From Pasteurella sp030783905 (GTDB lineage: Bacteria; Pseudomonadota; Gammaproteobacteria; Enterobacterales; Pasteurellaceae): DNA of 64,000 bases. Position 1 is the first letter of the stretch; every line of letters begins with the position of its first letter. Below the pieces are notes generated by a model that did not search any database, was not told the origin of the DNA, and was given only the letters and a program-made list of their open reading frames with translations. Shown here one piece after another: positions 42,901 through 50,803 of the stretch. The position numbers and the translations under genes were made by a program. The stretch spans positions 1,302,001 through 1,366,000 of the forward strand of contig CP182107.1 in NCBI GenBank assembly GCA_051122655.1, written 5' to 3'.

Positions 42901-44736
42901 ATTAATTGTTAAATTTTGGGCGCTTGCTAGAGTACCGTAATTCACAAAACCGGACTGAGTATTGATCATAATATTGGCGTTTAATTGAATATTTTTTGCT
43001 TTATCAATTTGAACATTCTTCGCCGTGATCACTAAATTATCTTTTGCTGTGATAAAGTGATTTCCCTCAGTGACAAAGCTAGTGTTATCCTTAAAAGTGA
43101 GTGCGGCATTACCATTACTGTGAATTAACCCGGTATTAACAAAACCCGGTGCCAATAATGACGCGCCTTCCAAGAAACTGAGTGGTTGATTAACCCCCTC
43201 TTCAATTGACAGTTCACGGCCTTTAGTTCGAATATCAAGTTCGCTAGATGCATAGATTTCTTTACTATTGACTAAATTATCAGCCTCTAAGGTCACTTTT
43301 TTACCGTAAATACTGCCTTTATTCGTTAACTTATTGGTTGTCGTGTTCAGCTCATGGGCAATTAATTTCGCATTATCTTCAAGATTCACGTGCTTATTTG
43401 CGGTAATTTTGGCACTCGTTTTTGCCGTTAATTTGGCATTTTGTCTCAAGGTTGTTTCCTGAGCTTGAATATCAACGGCTTTATTTGCTTTAACTTCATT
43501 ACCAATAATGACGTGCTTACCGCCTTTAACGGTAAAATTTCCTTCCGCATGGACTTTGGCATAATTTTCATTATTTTTTGTGTTGCCTAATTCAACATCA
43601 CCTTCATGAGTCTCAATCTGAATATCCGCTTCAGATAAAATAATGCCATCATGTTTTACGCCAGCCCCTTTATCCGTCACGATTAATTTGATATTTTTCC
43701 CATACATTGCACCGGTACTCGCACCGCTGATCGCAATTTCACCTTGTGCCTCAGCGGTATGCTTTTCTGTCACCTGATGTGTCTTTAAATCATATTTACT
43801 GTTACCTGCGACAAAAGTGATATCGGTTTCGGAATTTCCCGTTCTTTCTTTTGTAATTGCTTGCTTTTGTTCAATTTTTTTAGCGATGATATCTAAATAA
43901 GGCAGGTCATCGGTAGCGAATCCATCCACGCCAATCGTGACGGTACCTTGCGTGACATTCAATTCCAGTTGTTCAGGATCAATCGTACTACTGGTTGTGG
44001 CGACAAAACGGTTGGCATTAATGGTTTTTACCCCATTCAACACAATGCCATTTTGGTTTGCAATCACTAAATCGGCTTTTTTGCCTAAGATTTCTAGCGC
44101 ACCTTCAATTTTACTGGCTTCCGGTCCTGTCACTTGGTTTAAGATCGCTTTCGCTTCAGCCCCCTCAGTTAAATTTTGGTTACCTGGTAAATACCCTACT
44201 AACTGTGAGCGTTTTTCCTTAGCACTATTATTAAATACCGCCCCATTTGGGATGTTAAAGTGTTTAAAACGGTTATCTGAAATACCCTTTTGGTTGGGTT
44301 GTGCAATATCGACAATGATGACATGGTTTTCAGTGTGTTTGACTTTCGTTTGATGATCACCTTTATGGTGTACGTTGTCTAACTCCACATGGTAACGAGT
44401 ACTGTTAGTCACATCGGTTAATTCAGGTTTTCTTTCTATAACAGACTCGGTATCAGTGGCTTGCGCCATCAGCGGAAAAGAGACAACACTTAACAATAAC
44501 AAGGTGTATTGCTTCCAAGTCAACGACATCAAGCTTGAAACAGGATGCAATGCTGTTTTGACTAACACTGAAAGTGGTGAAAATGGCAAGTTGATTCTGG
44601 GGTCAGATTCCGTATCCTCGGTATCAGAAACCTCTTGTGAGGATGTTTCTCCCACTGCTGAACGAATCGTTTCAGCTACAGGTACAAGACAGCCTTTAGC
44701 TTGGCTAAAAATGAGTTTATAGCGATTTTTATTCAT
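36901..44736 (-). CDS. pfhB1: Filamentous haemagglutinin-like exoprotein with a YopT-type protease
   Basis: This 2611-aa TpsA exoprotein is a paralogue of PfhB2 without Fic domains. It has an extended signal peptide (MNKNRYKLIFSQAKGCLVPV..., cleavage about Ala93 in MAQA), a TPS domain with SDNRFKHFNIPNGAVFNN and ANQNGIVLNGV, a haemagglutinin shaft, and a coiled coil (about 1080-1220). A short Tyr/Pro-rich segment (2160-2315) contains VYEEI (Tyr2189), EPMYAEI (Tyr2253) and RPLPPIP (from Arg2265). The C-terminal C58 cysteine protease has Cys2425, His2548 and Asp2563, spaced exactly as in PfhB2. YopT-family proteases cleave prenylated Rho GTPases, so a similar target is likely but not shown. LspB_1 is the expected exporter. 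All visible motifs are intact. Confidence 0.95.
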   Translation of the reverse strand: MNKNRYKLIFSQAKGCLVPVAETIRSAVGETSSQEVSDTEDTESDPRINLPFSPLSVLVKTALHPVSSLMSLTWKQYTLLLLSVVSFPLMAQATDTESVIERKPELTDVTNSTRYHVELDNVHHKGDHQTKVKHTENHVIIVDIAQPNQKGISDNRFKHFNIPNGAVFNNSAKEKRSQLVGYLPGNQNLTEGAEAKAILNQVTGPEASKIEGALEILGKKADLVIANQNGIVLNGVKTINANRFVATTSSTIDPEQLELNVTQGTVTIGVDGFATDDLPYLDIIAKKIEQKQAITKERTGNSETDITFVAGNSKYDLKTHQVTEKHTAEAQGEIAISGASTGAMYGKNIKLIVTDKGAGVKHDGIILSEADIQIETHEGDVELGNTKNNENYAKVHAEGNFTVKGGKHVIIGNEVKANKAVDIQAQETTLRQNAKLTAKTSAKITANKHVNLEDNAKLIAHELNTTTNKLTNKGSIYGKKVTLEADNLVNSKEIYASSELDIRTKGRELSIEEGVNQPLSFLEGASLLAPGFVNTGLIHSNGNAALTFKDNTSFVTEGNHFITAKDNLVITAKNVQIDKAKNIQLNANIMINTQSGFVNYGTLASAQNLTINTEQGNIYNMGGILGAGKGLNLTAKRAEKQGGYLVNQGKSLLHSEGTMHLTADRTVYNLGNIFAKGDATINANAFTNDVTLSGHLEYQDLKKDYTRYYGVNETAKHGWHNNLYELNLNVKEINKPVVEVQQLGSLRTEGNLTFNSKRDQERGFSSITNHGVINVKGTFRSDADEIVNEMKLLKFDALSHFFQQEADVTIHYKPYTRHIFFRLGNTERHFNSFGDFLDALLSPSPIIKANLYSAENFSAYKLLQQVKHSPVLEKGMVAAFGENWHQLSHEQMAQRWKAFKQNPTSFLYYPEQKAKILASNLALKTNSLQNGERAIQGGFDGQLQIGKHTLTLPQSEFIPEVADKEINDTGVDLSALSELLEIPNLFIDNSVQLDKKTGEIDEDELKIIEGTQPNYLDPDEIAKNGRLLNSYLKELNEEQYIDDEAFYEERRLNNQRFENLPRALQERLHHLFEEKRLAEDRKRQELLEKARLNKAKTQQERAEKFKEEEKRQQEDSIAKAQETLERAQQDALTREMEETRQAEMARQAQQAEQAKRAAEEKAQREKAEKQKAEAIAEQQLKEELKGLEEEAKKATEIAKQSLFKAVDDARPKVQTDPLYRTQLKYINQDEYKGADYFFNQVASNSQTEQKVNVLGDNYFDHQLITRSIEKKVDNQLAKKYNLSNVDLVKRLIDNSSVEAKDLGLKIGESLTQEQQAKLKQDIVWYVKTQVKGKDVFVPQVYLTQSTLAEAQKSQGRGHAVIHARDVQIKAGHVSNSGTLAGDRVKIEAEGKIQNKGSILSRTETRLVGQQGIENLARAHASKTGGSDVQAAEIRSEGHLHLETDKNASITLQASDVKGKTGFIKTGDLHLKDAHKTEQSYDVYDSGPLTFSPAESYTERRSKATSVGSNVEVDRLHLAIENDVNQVGSTLKTQQLTGIVKGDYKTQAGKNVTNLETEEYTSHLYGSAHASGGGRSARYDYNSKEGGKASSNVPTTNTGVGAELGLAIRHTKTQETLLTHTNSELQAESGTLHVLGNADIGGVNINSNLPTQSNTKGQTDTPATNANVTAKTTKTDKTVSQVLSESDINALMSEKSAEFFAQEKPTQKQGFELSARDITSTKQKDEYDRHIESTTLKIGPEAEAHSAIADAVSHLAKQFIDAQNGIKQDGTVVLQQASDVLNVITGDLVGGSVKGAFERTKETKHLTESGDIRTKLGGNLVLSAREGSIHLKNVESAEKTNLTLKAKQNVTIQAGEKDSQSDERLSRVKIYGGANAGCSVINSGCTAGVSVGIEGNESVSHERKKSFNNSLLQAQHLKIEAGGDLNLESSNIHADKLDLHVKGKTNIISKQDTLHRTQHGVDYSASVGASLSTSTIVKPSGNVGLGYSHETETRGTVNKQAGIRANQILGEIQDLNLQAGYIVNKGEPGDFNVKGQVNSTVLYDRHDKDGGSAGVSIGANENGVSALNLRGGRAEQKHYAATQKSTLAGVNPDQSKIVGQVEKDLSLAKEVTRDDNYASTHFSFETLDIVELGKKAKEKLSPAKEDNATTDAADDSSTHVYEDIPDIYSKLGDSHSDIARHKAEAENHVYEEIANNPYSRLGDSNADFKRNKVEIGSEYAEVTLPRGRQATDPLPDLPNQGKAKAVEIAAEPMYAEIGESPSHAKRPLPPIPAAQPEGGNDANADSSSQQAPASGSTSEGATLQPRVKATSTESEYETIPFESSTSIVKPGEKEAKQHESAVNTETEIVSKPVTERVQQRELVTQPRSLLQKLSDQFQPLKVKHKIDAVRASVAEFGGEVSFKYAQSKGEVYNEIVKHVDTQHGVCESTCAHWIANKVSSQGEDFWHTMYEGGKKGQLKQEAIDSIKKLQTEFMQSGSATQQFKLTDNWLQEQGVLPKEKKVGDLSRRDEVAGTVSKSDISALTKAILDTGSDTAGAKKISINLEGGSHTVSALVQGEKVVFFDPNFGEMRFPSHQQFESWLKEAFWEKSGYAGKKEGKRFFNVVNYHAETK
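36917..37617 (-). repeat. Long direct repeat encoding the C58 protease domain, copy B
   Basis: This is the partner of 22489-23189 in the same orientation with no gaps. The two copies plus their downstream hairpins frame 14.4 kb that includes all of lspB_2 and most of pfhB2, so recombination between them could delete or exchange that segment. Confidence 0.85.
37792..38259 (-). other. Tyr/Pro-rich signalling-motif segment in PfhB1
   Basis: Residues 2160-2315 contain seven tyrosines: VYEDIP, IYSKLGDS, VYEEIANN, PYSRLGDS, EYAEV, EPMYAEI and EYETIP. They also contain PLPDLP and KRPLPPIP. VYEEI fits the optimal Src-family SH2 ligand (pYEEI), EPMYA fits the EPIYA effector motif, and RPLPPIP fits the class I Src SH3 ligand. 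The segment is shorter than its counterpart in PfhB2 but has the better individual matches. Confidence 0.7.
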
Positions 44737-44766
44737 ACTAAGTTAATCCTTCAACTTAAAAAAACA

Positions 44767-46497
44767 TTAAAAAGATATAGAACCATTGACGTAATAAACC
44801 GGTTTCTTATTCTGCGGTTTGACTTTTTTGACCGTGTTGAGTGGTTGAGCATACGTGAATGAGAAATTGAATAATCTCACTTGTCCCTTCAGCCCTAACG
44901 CAAAACCGGCAAGGGTATCTGTTTGATGAGATTGTTTGACATGTACCTTACCAATATCTACCCCAACGAAAGGCGATATTTGAGAGAGGTAAGCTTTTTG
45001 AGGATAAAAAGGCATACTCAGTGTTTGTGAAAAATACGCACCACTATCACCAGAAGCAGCGCCACCTTTAAATCCTCTGACAGTATATTCATCACCAATA
45101 GAAAATTGATTTTCCGAATACAAACTATCGAAACCATATTGTGCACCAATACGTGCTTGGTAAGTCATCGATCGATCAAACATGACTATTGGACGGAGCC
45201 AGTTAACACTTCCTGACAATAATTTTAAAGTTTTTTCACGTTTTGTGTCATAGGCTGAATAATCCGCACCAAACCATCGCAATCCATTGGCGTAAGCAAT
45301 ATCACTGTAGAGCTTGCCATAGCCTAAATTGGTTACATAAGACAAGCCAACATTGAGTTTATTATTGTGATAGTCACCGATTTCAATATCGGAAAAATAA
45401 CTCAAGCGTTTTTTAAATTCTAATTCACCATACACGGATAAAATGGTCTCTTTATTACGGAGTAAAACCTGAGATAACTTCAGTGTTGCGGTTTGTGTTT
45501 TTCCCGAAGAAGTGTAAACGTCATTCTCCCCTTGAAGAGTTTTCTTATATTCAGATTCCGCCAGTTTCAGCTCTAAAGTTGAGAAAGACAACGGTTGTAT
45601 ATAAGACAACGCATAATTACGCTGTTGGTTTGCTTTACTCTGCTTATAAAAACGATAACCTGTTGAAAAAGACCAACGATCATTGGTGCCAAATAAGTCG
45701 CTCCATGCAACATTCAGACTGGCTTGATTACGCCCATTGGCATTATTCTCTGTCCCCGAATTATTAACACTCAAGGTTACATCTGGCCAGTCACTTCGTT
45801 GCCGTTCAATACTCAGATTTGATGCCCCTTTTTGCTGACTTGCTACGACATTCACTTTGGCGATTTTGTTAGTCGTGTTCAAGATTTCTACCATCTGATC
45901 AATATCATAGACATTGAGTAATTTATTTTTCAGATTAGGAAGCACGGCTAACATCGCTTTATCTTTAAAGTCTGTAGCTTTTTCCCCTGCAACGAGGATA
46001 TCGTTAACAGTTCCCCACAACACCACAAAGTCGAGATCACCATTCTTGATTTTCGGATTTTTTAAACCAATAGCACTGGTCACATAGCCGGAACGATACA
46101 GCAAATCAGTCAGATCTTTGACGAGTTGAAAAACGACCTTGGTTGACAGAGGCTTATTGAGGTAACGCTGACGAATTTCATCAATATTTAAAGACACATT
46201 CTGTCCCCCTAAATCAACAGTGATACGCGTGATCTTTTTCGATGTGTTATCTAAGCTCTCTGTTGCCAGGGTTGAGGTTGTCTCTTTTTCAACAGCTTGT
46301 TTATCTTCTAGAAATTGCTGCGCTTTTTTGAAATTTTCATCCACCTGTTCAAATTGTTGCTTGTTTTTTAAATGCAATAATTCCTGTGTGAGCGGATTGG
46401 TTTCCTGACTATAGACTAGCGTGGATTGGCATAAAAGAAAGGTTGCAGAGCAACCTAAGAATACATGATTTAACCTGTTAGATTGATATTTTCCCAT
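44767..46497 (-). CDS. lspB_1: Two-partner secretion outer-membrane transporter for PfhB1
   Basis: This is a 576-aa TpsB/ShlB-family transporter. It has an N-terminal signal (CSATFLLCQSTLVYS), POTRA region (LSTKVVFQLVKDLTDLLYRSGY), and barrel with the L6 motif DEYTVRGFKGG, ending NGSISF. It is similar along its whole length to LspB_2 (34241-35962), with most differences in the N-terminal helical part and extracellular loops. A GGAG site precedes the ATG at 5 bases. pfhB1 follows after 30 bases, so each exoprotein has its own transporter, although cross-use is possible. Confidence 0.95.
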   Translation of the reverse strand: MGKYQSNRLNHVFLGCSATFLLCQSTLVYSQETNPLTQELLHLKNKQQFEQVDENFKKAQQFLEDKQAVEKETTSTLATESLDNTSKKITRITVDLGGQNVSLNIDEIRQRYLNKPLSTKVVFQLVKDLTDLLYRSGYVTSAIGLKNPKIKNGDLDFVVLWGTVNDILVAGEKATDFKDKAMLAVLPNLKNKLLNVYDIDQMVEILNTTNKIAKVNVVASQQKGASNLSIERQRSDWPDVTLSVNNSGTENNANGRNQASLNVAWSDLFGTNDRWSFSTGYRFYKQSKANQQRNYALSYIQPLSFSTLELKLAESEYKKTLQGENDVYTSSGKTQTATLKLSQVLLRNKETILSVYGELEFKKRLSYFSDIEIGDYHNNKLNVGLSYVTNLGYGKLYSDIAYANGLRWFGADYSAYDTKREKTLKLLSGSVNWLRPIVMFDRSMTYQARIGAQYGFDSLYSENQFSIGDEYTVRGFKGGAASGDSGAYFSQTLSMPFYPQKAYLSQISPFVGVDIGKVHVKQSHQTDTLAGFALGLKGQVRLFNFSFTYAQPLNTVKKVKPQNKKPVYYVNGSISF

Positions 46498-46829
46498 AAA
46501 ATCTCCATATTTTTGAGGGCAAAAATTCTACTACAAAAAAAAATTAAAACGATTAATCCATCTGGTTGTACCAGCATTTATATTAGGAAGGGTGTACAAA
46601 ATAAAATAATAACGTGCAAATATCAACCCAACAAAGTTCAAAATTTAACTGATTTGTATAAATATTGACAAAAATCATACTATCAATAAGTTAGGTTATT
46701 TTTAATACATTGAATAAATTAATGGAATAATGATATTGGCAAAAGAGAGGTGAATAAAATATAAGCAAAAGAAAAAAACTAGAACATAAAATAAACAAAG
46801 AATCAGAAAAGCATAAACGACGGAATAGA
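46498..46829. other. Gap between menH and lspB_1
   Basis: This 332-bp AT-rich gap holds the lspB_1 leader and promoter block at 46524-46573. I see no clear menH terminator and no small gene. Confidence 0.5.
46524..46573 (-). promoter_or_regulatory. Conserved lspB_1 promoter region, with T9 tract
   Basis: This is the counterpart of 35991-36038. On the minus strand it has TAGAAT (46525-46530), nine T's (46535-46543) and TGGTACAACCAGA. The T run is three longer than before lspB_2, which changes the spacing of any upstream -35 or activator site. Confidence 0.45.
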
Positions 46830-47579
46830 TTAAACGGTAAAAGGGAAAAGTGCTTTTATGTTATTTGCAAAGAGGATTGGTTGTTCCACATGCGCATTAT
46901 GACCTGCCTCAGGAATAACACGCAATAGCAAGTTTGCTTGCTCTGCCATTTGCTTAAATTTATGGTCTTTTTCACCACAAAAATAGTTAATCGGTAGCGT
47001 TGCAGAAGCCAGATAAGGACGAAAATCAGGTTGCTTGGCTAAACTGGTGGCGAGCAGCATATTCGCGATATGTTCACCGCGATGTATTGCACGCTTTTGA
47101 ATCAAATCTTGGCGTGCCTGTGGTGTAAGATGCGAAAACACGGGCTGTTGATACCAATCCTCAAGCACCGATGCGAGAGGCGCTGAACTAAAACGTGTTG
47201 CCCAAGCGAGATCCTGTTGCCAACGCATGCGCTTCTCTTCATCTCGCTGTAAACCTAAATTGGCGCCTTCTAAGATCAGACCCCGTAAATGCGCTTTTGC
47301 TTTCGTCTTAGTCAAATAGGCAAAAGCATAATACAATGCAATGCGCCCACCTAAAGAGTAACCGACCAAATAATAAGGTTGATCTCCCAGTTGCTGAAGT
47401 TGTTGATCTAAATACGCGCAGGTTTGTTCAAAATCGGACACGCAGATCTGTTGGGCGGTATGGTGAAAAGGTAAATCTAAGGTCAGGCAAGAAAAGTGCG
47501 GTAAATTTTCAATCACTTGTTGCCAATCTTCTTTGCTCCCTAATAAACCATGTAAAAAAACCAACACTGGCATCTTCAT
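46830..47579 (-). CDS. menH: SHCHC synthase MenH
   Basis: MenH is the alpha/beta hydrolase-fold enzyme that removes pyruvate from SEPHCHC to give SHCHC in menaquinone synthesis. The 249-aa product has VFLHGLLGSKEDW (oxyanion region), the nucleophile elbow GYSLGGRIALYY, and the C-terminal catalytic His in EAGHNAHVEQP. It is the last gene of menF-menD-menH, 38 bases after menD, with a terminator-like hairpin inside that gap. Confidence 0.92.
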   Translation of the reverse strand: MKMPVLVFLHGLLGSKEDWQQVIENLPHFSCLTLDLPFHHTAQQICVSDFEQTCAYLDQQLQQLGDQPYYLVGYSLGGRIALYYAFAYLTKTKAKAHLRGLILEGANLGLQRDEEKRMRWQQDLAWATRFSSAPLASVLEDWYQQPVFSHLTPQARQDLIQKRAIHRGEHIANMLLATSLAKQPDFRPYLASATLPINYFCGEKDHKFKQMAEQANLLLRVIPEAGHNAHVEQPILFANNIKALFPFTV

Positions 47580-47585
47580 TCCCCT

Positions 47586-47612
47586 AAAAAAATGCCCGCC
47601 AAGCGAGCATTT
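47586..47612 (-). terminator. Terminator-like hairpin between menD and menH
   Basis: On the minus strand, AAATGC-T-CGC / GCG-G-GCATTT with a 3-base loop is followed by a T run. It lies 6 bases after the menD stop and directly before the menH ribosome binding site. It could lower menH transcription relative to menD or act as a processing hairpin. Confidence 0.65.
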
Positions 47613-47617
47613 TATGT

Positions 47618-49324
47618 TTATTCACCAATCACCGCATAGCTGATTTGTTCAATCAGGCGCTTATAAATCGTACTGGCATCGCTTGCCCCGACTTTAATCT
47701 CAATTAACGTTGTTTCCCGGCGTGAATAGGCGACTTTTAATACTGCGCCTAAATCCGCCCAAGTATAGGGACGAGCATATTTTAAATCAAAAGTTTGCGC
47801 TAACTGTGAGAACTCTAGATGATGTGACATACGATAATATTTTTCTTTCACATCCGCTTCGACAGGTAACATATCAAAAATCGCCCCACCGTTATTATTA
47901 ATCACAAAAATAATGGTTGGCTGCGTCACTTTTTTAAACAAGGCTAGGGAATTAATATCATAAAGGGCGGAGACATCACCAATCATTGCCACTAAAGGTT
48001 GATTTGCCCCAATCCCAATGCCTGCCGCAGTCGCTAAAAGACCATCAATACCGCTCGCCCCACGATTTGTATAAACGGGATAACCTTCTGGTAATTTGGC
48101 TAAGGCATCCACTAAACGAACAAACAAGCTGTTACCCAAAAATAAGATGCCATTGTTGGATAAAATACGATCCAAATGATGGGCTAATGATGCCTCATTT
48201 AAATTGCCTCCCACTTGTTTTTCAATGAAATTCGCACAGAATTTAGACAGTGCAAGCGGTTCAAGTAGCCAAGGTTTTTGGCGTAATGGCGGATGGGCGC
48301 GTAACCAGTGGTGTACTTTCGCATTAAAACGGGTTTGAGCATGATGATGCGGATCAATGAGTCGAGTACTTTGTTCAACAATCCAATATTCTTGTTTAAA
48401 CTCCGCTAAAAATTGATTCACCCGTTTACTGATAAACCCTGAGCCAAATTGGATAAGAATATCTGCTTGTAATAATTTTTGTTTGACCGTTTGATTAGCT
48501 AACCAAATATCCGCATAAGGGAGACTTGCTTCCACGCTTGCTTGTACATCAGTTAACGCAATCCAGCCCATGGTATTTGCCCAAGCCATAATGCCCATGG
48601 TTTGTTCCACGGGTAATCGTCCGACCACAATCACGCCACGCATTGTGCGCCAATGATCCCAATTGGCATGCATCAATACTTCTTTTTGGTCTGTTTGGTG
48701 TTTTATCCAAGGCTTATGTTGGTTTAACCAGCTTTGGATAGGCGCTAACCAGCTATGTGTGTCAATCTCCGTTTCATTCGCATCATAAAGCGGTTCCGCA
48801 AATGGGACATTAATATGAACTACCCCTGGTTGATTGGCTTGTTGATAACAAGCTTGCTCTAAACGAGTAATTAACCAATTGGCAGGATAATCTTCACTTG
48901 GGCGTGGTAAATTCAGCGTTGCCACAGGATAATCGGCATACATGCGTTCTTGTAAAATGGCTTGATTTGCCCCACATTCGATCAATTCGAGTGGACGATC
49001 CGCAGTAAGCACTATCAGATTGACGCCTGTTTGACGAGCTTCAATAATAGCTGGATATAAATTACCCGCTGCCGTCCCCGAAGTGACAATCACCGCAACA
49101 GGCTTTTTGCTGACTTTGGCCACACCTAAAGCAAAGAAACCAAGACCTCGTTCATCAAAGTGAGTATGACAAGTCACACGATGGCTTTCTTGTAAACGTA
49201 TTGCTTCTAAAGTCAGAGGAGTAGAACGGGATCCTGGTGCAATACAAACATGGCTCACGCCTTGACGTACAAGGGTGTCCAAAATGACTTTTGACCAACA
49301 ACGATTAAATACGCTTACTGACAT
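47618..49324 (-). CDS. menD: SEPHCHC synthase MenD
   Basis: MenD is a thiamine-diphosphate enzyme that joins 2-oxoglutarate (as succinic semialdehyde) to isochorismate, the first committed step of menaquinone synthesis. The 568-aa product has the N-terminal HVCIAPGSRSTPLTLEA and HFDERGLGFFALGVAK (ThDP glutamate region) and the C-terminal ThDP/Mg motif GDVSALYDINSLAL...INNNGGAIF. It lies 12 bases after menF. Confidence 0.97.
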   Translation of the reverse strand: MSVSVFNRCWSKVILDTLVRQGVSHVCIAPGSRSTPLTLEAIRLQESHRVTCHTHFDERGLGFFALGVAKVSKKPVAVIVTSGTAAGNLYPAIIEARQTGVNLIVLTADRPLELIECGANQAILQERMYADYPVATLNLPRPSEDYPANWLITRLEQACYQQANQPGVVHINVPFAEPLYDANETEIDTHSWLAPIQSWLNQHKPWIKHQTDQKEVLMHANWDHWRTMRGVIVVGRLPVEQTMGIMAWANTMGWIALTDVQASVEASLPYADIWLANQTVKQKLLQADILIQFGSGFISKRVNQFLAEFKQEYWIVEQSTRLIDPHHHAQTRFNAKVHHWLRAHPPLRQKPWLLEPLALSKFCANFIEKQVGGNLNEASLAHHLDRILSNNGILFLGNSLFVRLVDALAKLPEGYPVYTNRGASGIDGLLATAAGIGIGANQPLVAMIGDVSALYDINSLALFKKVTQPTIIFVINNNGGAIFDMLPVEADVKEKYYRMSHHLEFSQLAQTFDLKYARPYTWADLGAVLKVAYSRRETTLIEIKVGASDASTIYKRLIEQISYAVIGE

Positions 49325-49336
49325 ATCTGTTCCCTT

Positions 49337-50632
49337 TTATAATTGATTCTGTTGCAATAACGACACTAAGCCCATAGCTTTACGCTCAATCTCCCGCCAT
49401 TCTAACAATGGAATAGAGCCTTCAACAATCCCCGCCCCAGCAAAAACACATAATTGACTGTAATTTTCGACTTGCTTAATAAAGGCAGAACGAATGGTGA
49501 CACAAAAATCCGCCGACTCGGGGCCCATCACACCGATTGTCCCTGCGTACCAAGTGCGGTCGAAATTTTCTAATTTTCGTAACGCCTGTTTAGCAGCGGA
49601 TTGCGGTAAACCGGCAACCGCGGCGGTGGGATGCATGGCAAGCAAAATATCCTTATCCGCATAATCCGGCTTTAACTGCGCTGAAATCTGGCGACGTAAA
49701 TGTTGTACCTTGCGCAGTTTCTTCAATTCGACCTGTTCTACCCTGATGTGTTGCACAAAGGGTTGTAAATTCTGGCAAATGCCATCCACCACTAATTGAT
49801 TTTCATATTCGTTTTTCTTGTCGTGTAATAACCAATCACTTTGCTGTTGATTTTGTTGTGCATCCTCCCCCATAAACGCTGTCCCCGCTAACGCTTCCGT
49901 TTTTAATGCCAAGCCTTGACGGCGGTATAATAATTCTGGGGTAGAGCCAATGAAGGCACGCTGTTTACTTTCTGCGAACATAAAGTGATAACAGCCTAAG
50001 TTATACTGTTCACTTTCCGCTAACAAATCCGTTGGCGCTAACGGTGTAGCGGTTTGAAAGCAAGTCTCATTGGCAAGCACAATTTTACTTAACTCACCTT
50101 GTTGAATTTTTTCTAACCCTTGCTCCACCCAATGACACCACTCTGCTTGATTGGCTTTTTGTGAAATAAGGCTGATCGTCTGTTTTACCGTTTCAAGTGC
50201 GGTTTGTTTGTCAAATGTGCTTAAACACGCGAGTGCAATCTGCTTATCTTGCTCAAATTGTTTCGCATCCACAAATAATGTGACGGTCACCCCCGCTTGA
50301 TCTTGTTCTAATAAAAGGCGAGGTAACACAAACAGCGCTTCACCGTAAAATTGTAATCCACCGAGCAAAGTAAGCTGATGAGTTTGGACAAATTGCGCGG
50401 CCAGACTCACATCAGAAAACTGGCGAACCTGCCCGACTGCTGCCCAAACCTTTACACCCTCGCGTCCATGCAAATAAAATTGAGGATAATGTTGTTGCGC
50501 TTTCAACCAAGCTAATAAGGACATAGTCATCGTAGTATGACACCGAAACACGCCGATCTCTTGATCTTCCACTGACTGATATGCATTGATTTGTGCAATA
50601 AATTGTGCTTTGATTGACTGCCAATTATCCAT
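49337..50632 (-). CDS. menF: Isochorismate synthase MenF
   Basis: MenF isomerises chorismate to isochorismate for menaquinone. The 431-aa chorismate-binding protein has KIVLANETCF, FIGSTPELLYRR, LKTEALAGTAFMG, HPTAAVAGLP and the C-terminal CVFAGAGIVEGSIPLLEW typical of the family. It is the first gene of menF-menD-menH, divergent from alaA across 171 bp that includes an uptake word (50688). Confidence 0.94.
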   Translation of the reverse strand: MDNWQSIKAQFIAQINAYQSVEDQEIGVFRCHTTMTMSLLAWLKAQQHYPQFYLHGREGVKVWAAVGQVRQFSDVSLAAQFVQTHQLTLLGGLQFYGEALFVLPRLLLEQDQAGVTVTLFVDAKQFEQDKQIALACLSTFDKQTALETVKQTISLISQKANQAEWCHWVEQGLEKIQQGELSKIVLANETCFQTATPLAPTDLLAESEQYNLGCYHFMFAESKQRAFIGSTPELLYRRQGLALKTEALAGTAFMGEDAQQNQQQSDWLLHDKKNEYENQLVVDGICQNLQPFVQHIRVEQVELKKLRKVQHLRRQISAQLKPDYADKDILLAMHPTAAVAGLPQSAAKQALRKLENFDRTWYAGTIGVMGPESADFCVTIRSAFIKQVENYSQLCVFAGAGIVEGSIPLLEWREIERKAMGLVSLLQQNQL

Positions 50633-50803
50633 GTTGAAAAAGCATTGTTTTCGATAAAAAAATACGTTAAAAATAAGGGCTAATTCTACCGCACTTTAAT
50701 AGAAATTTTTACAAAATCTTTTCTCCCGCCTTAAATAAGCGTAAAGTGTCGTTATTTTATCCAAAAATACATCGTTTCAGTTTGCAAACATTAAGGTCTA
50801 ACT

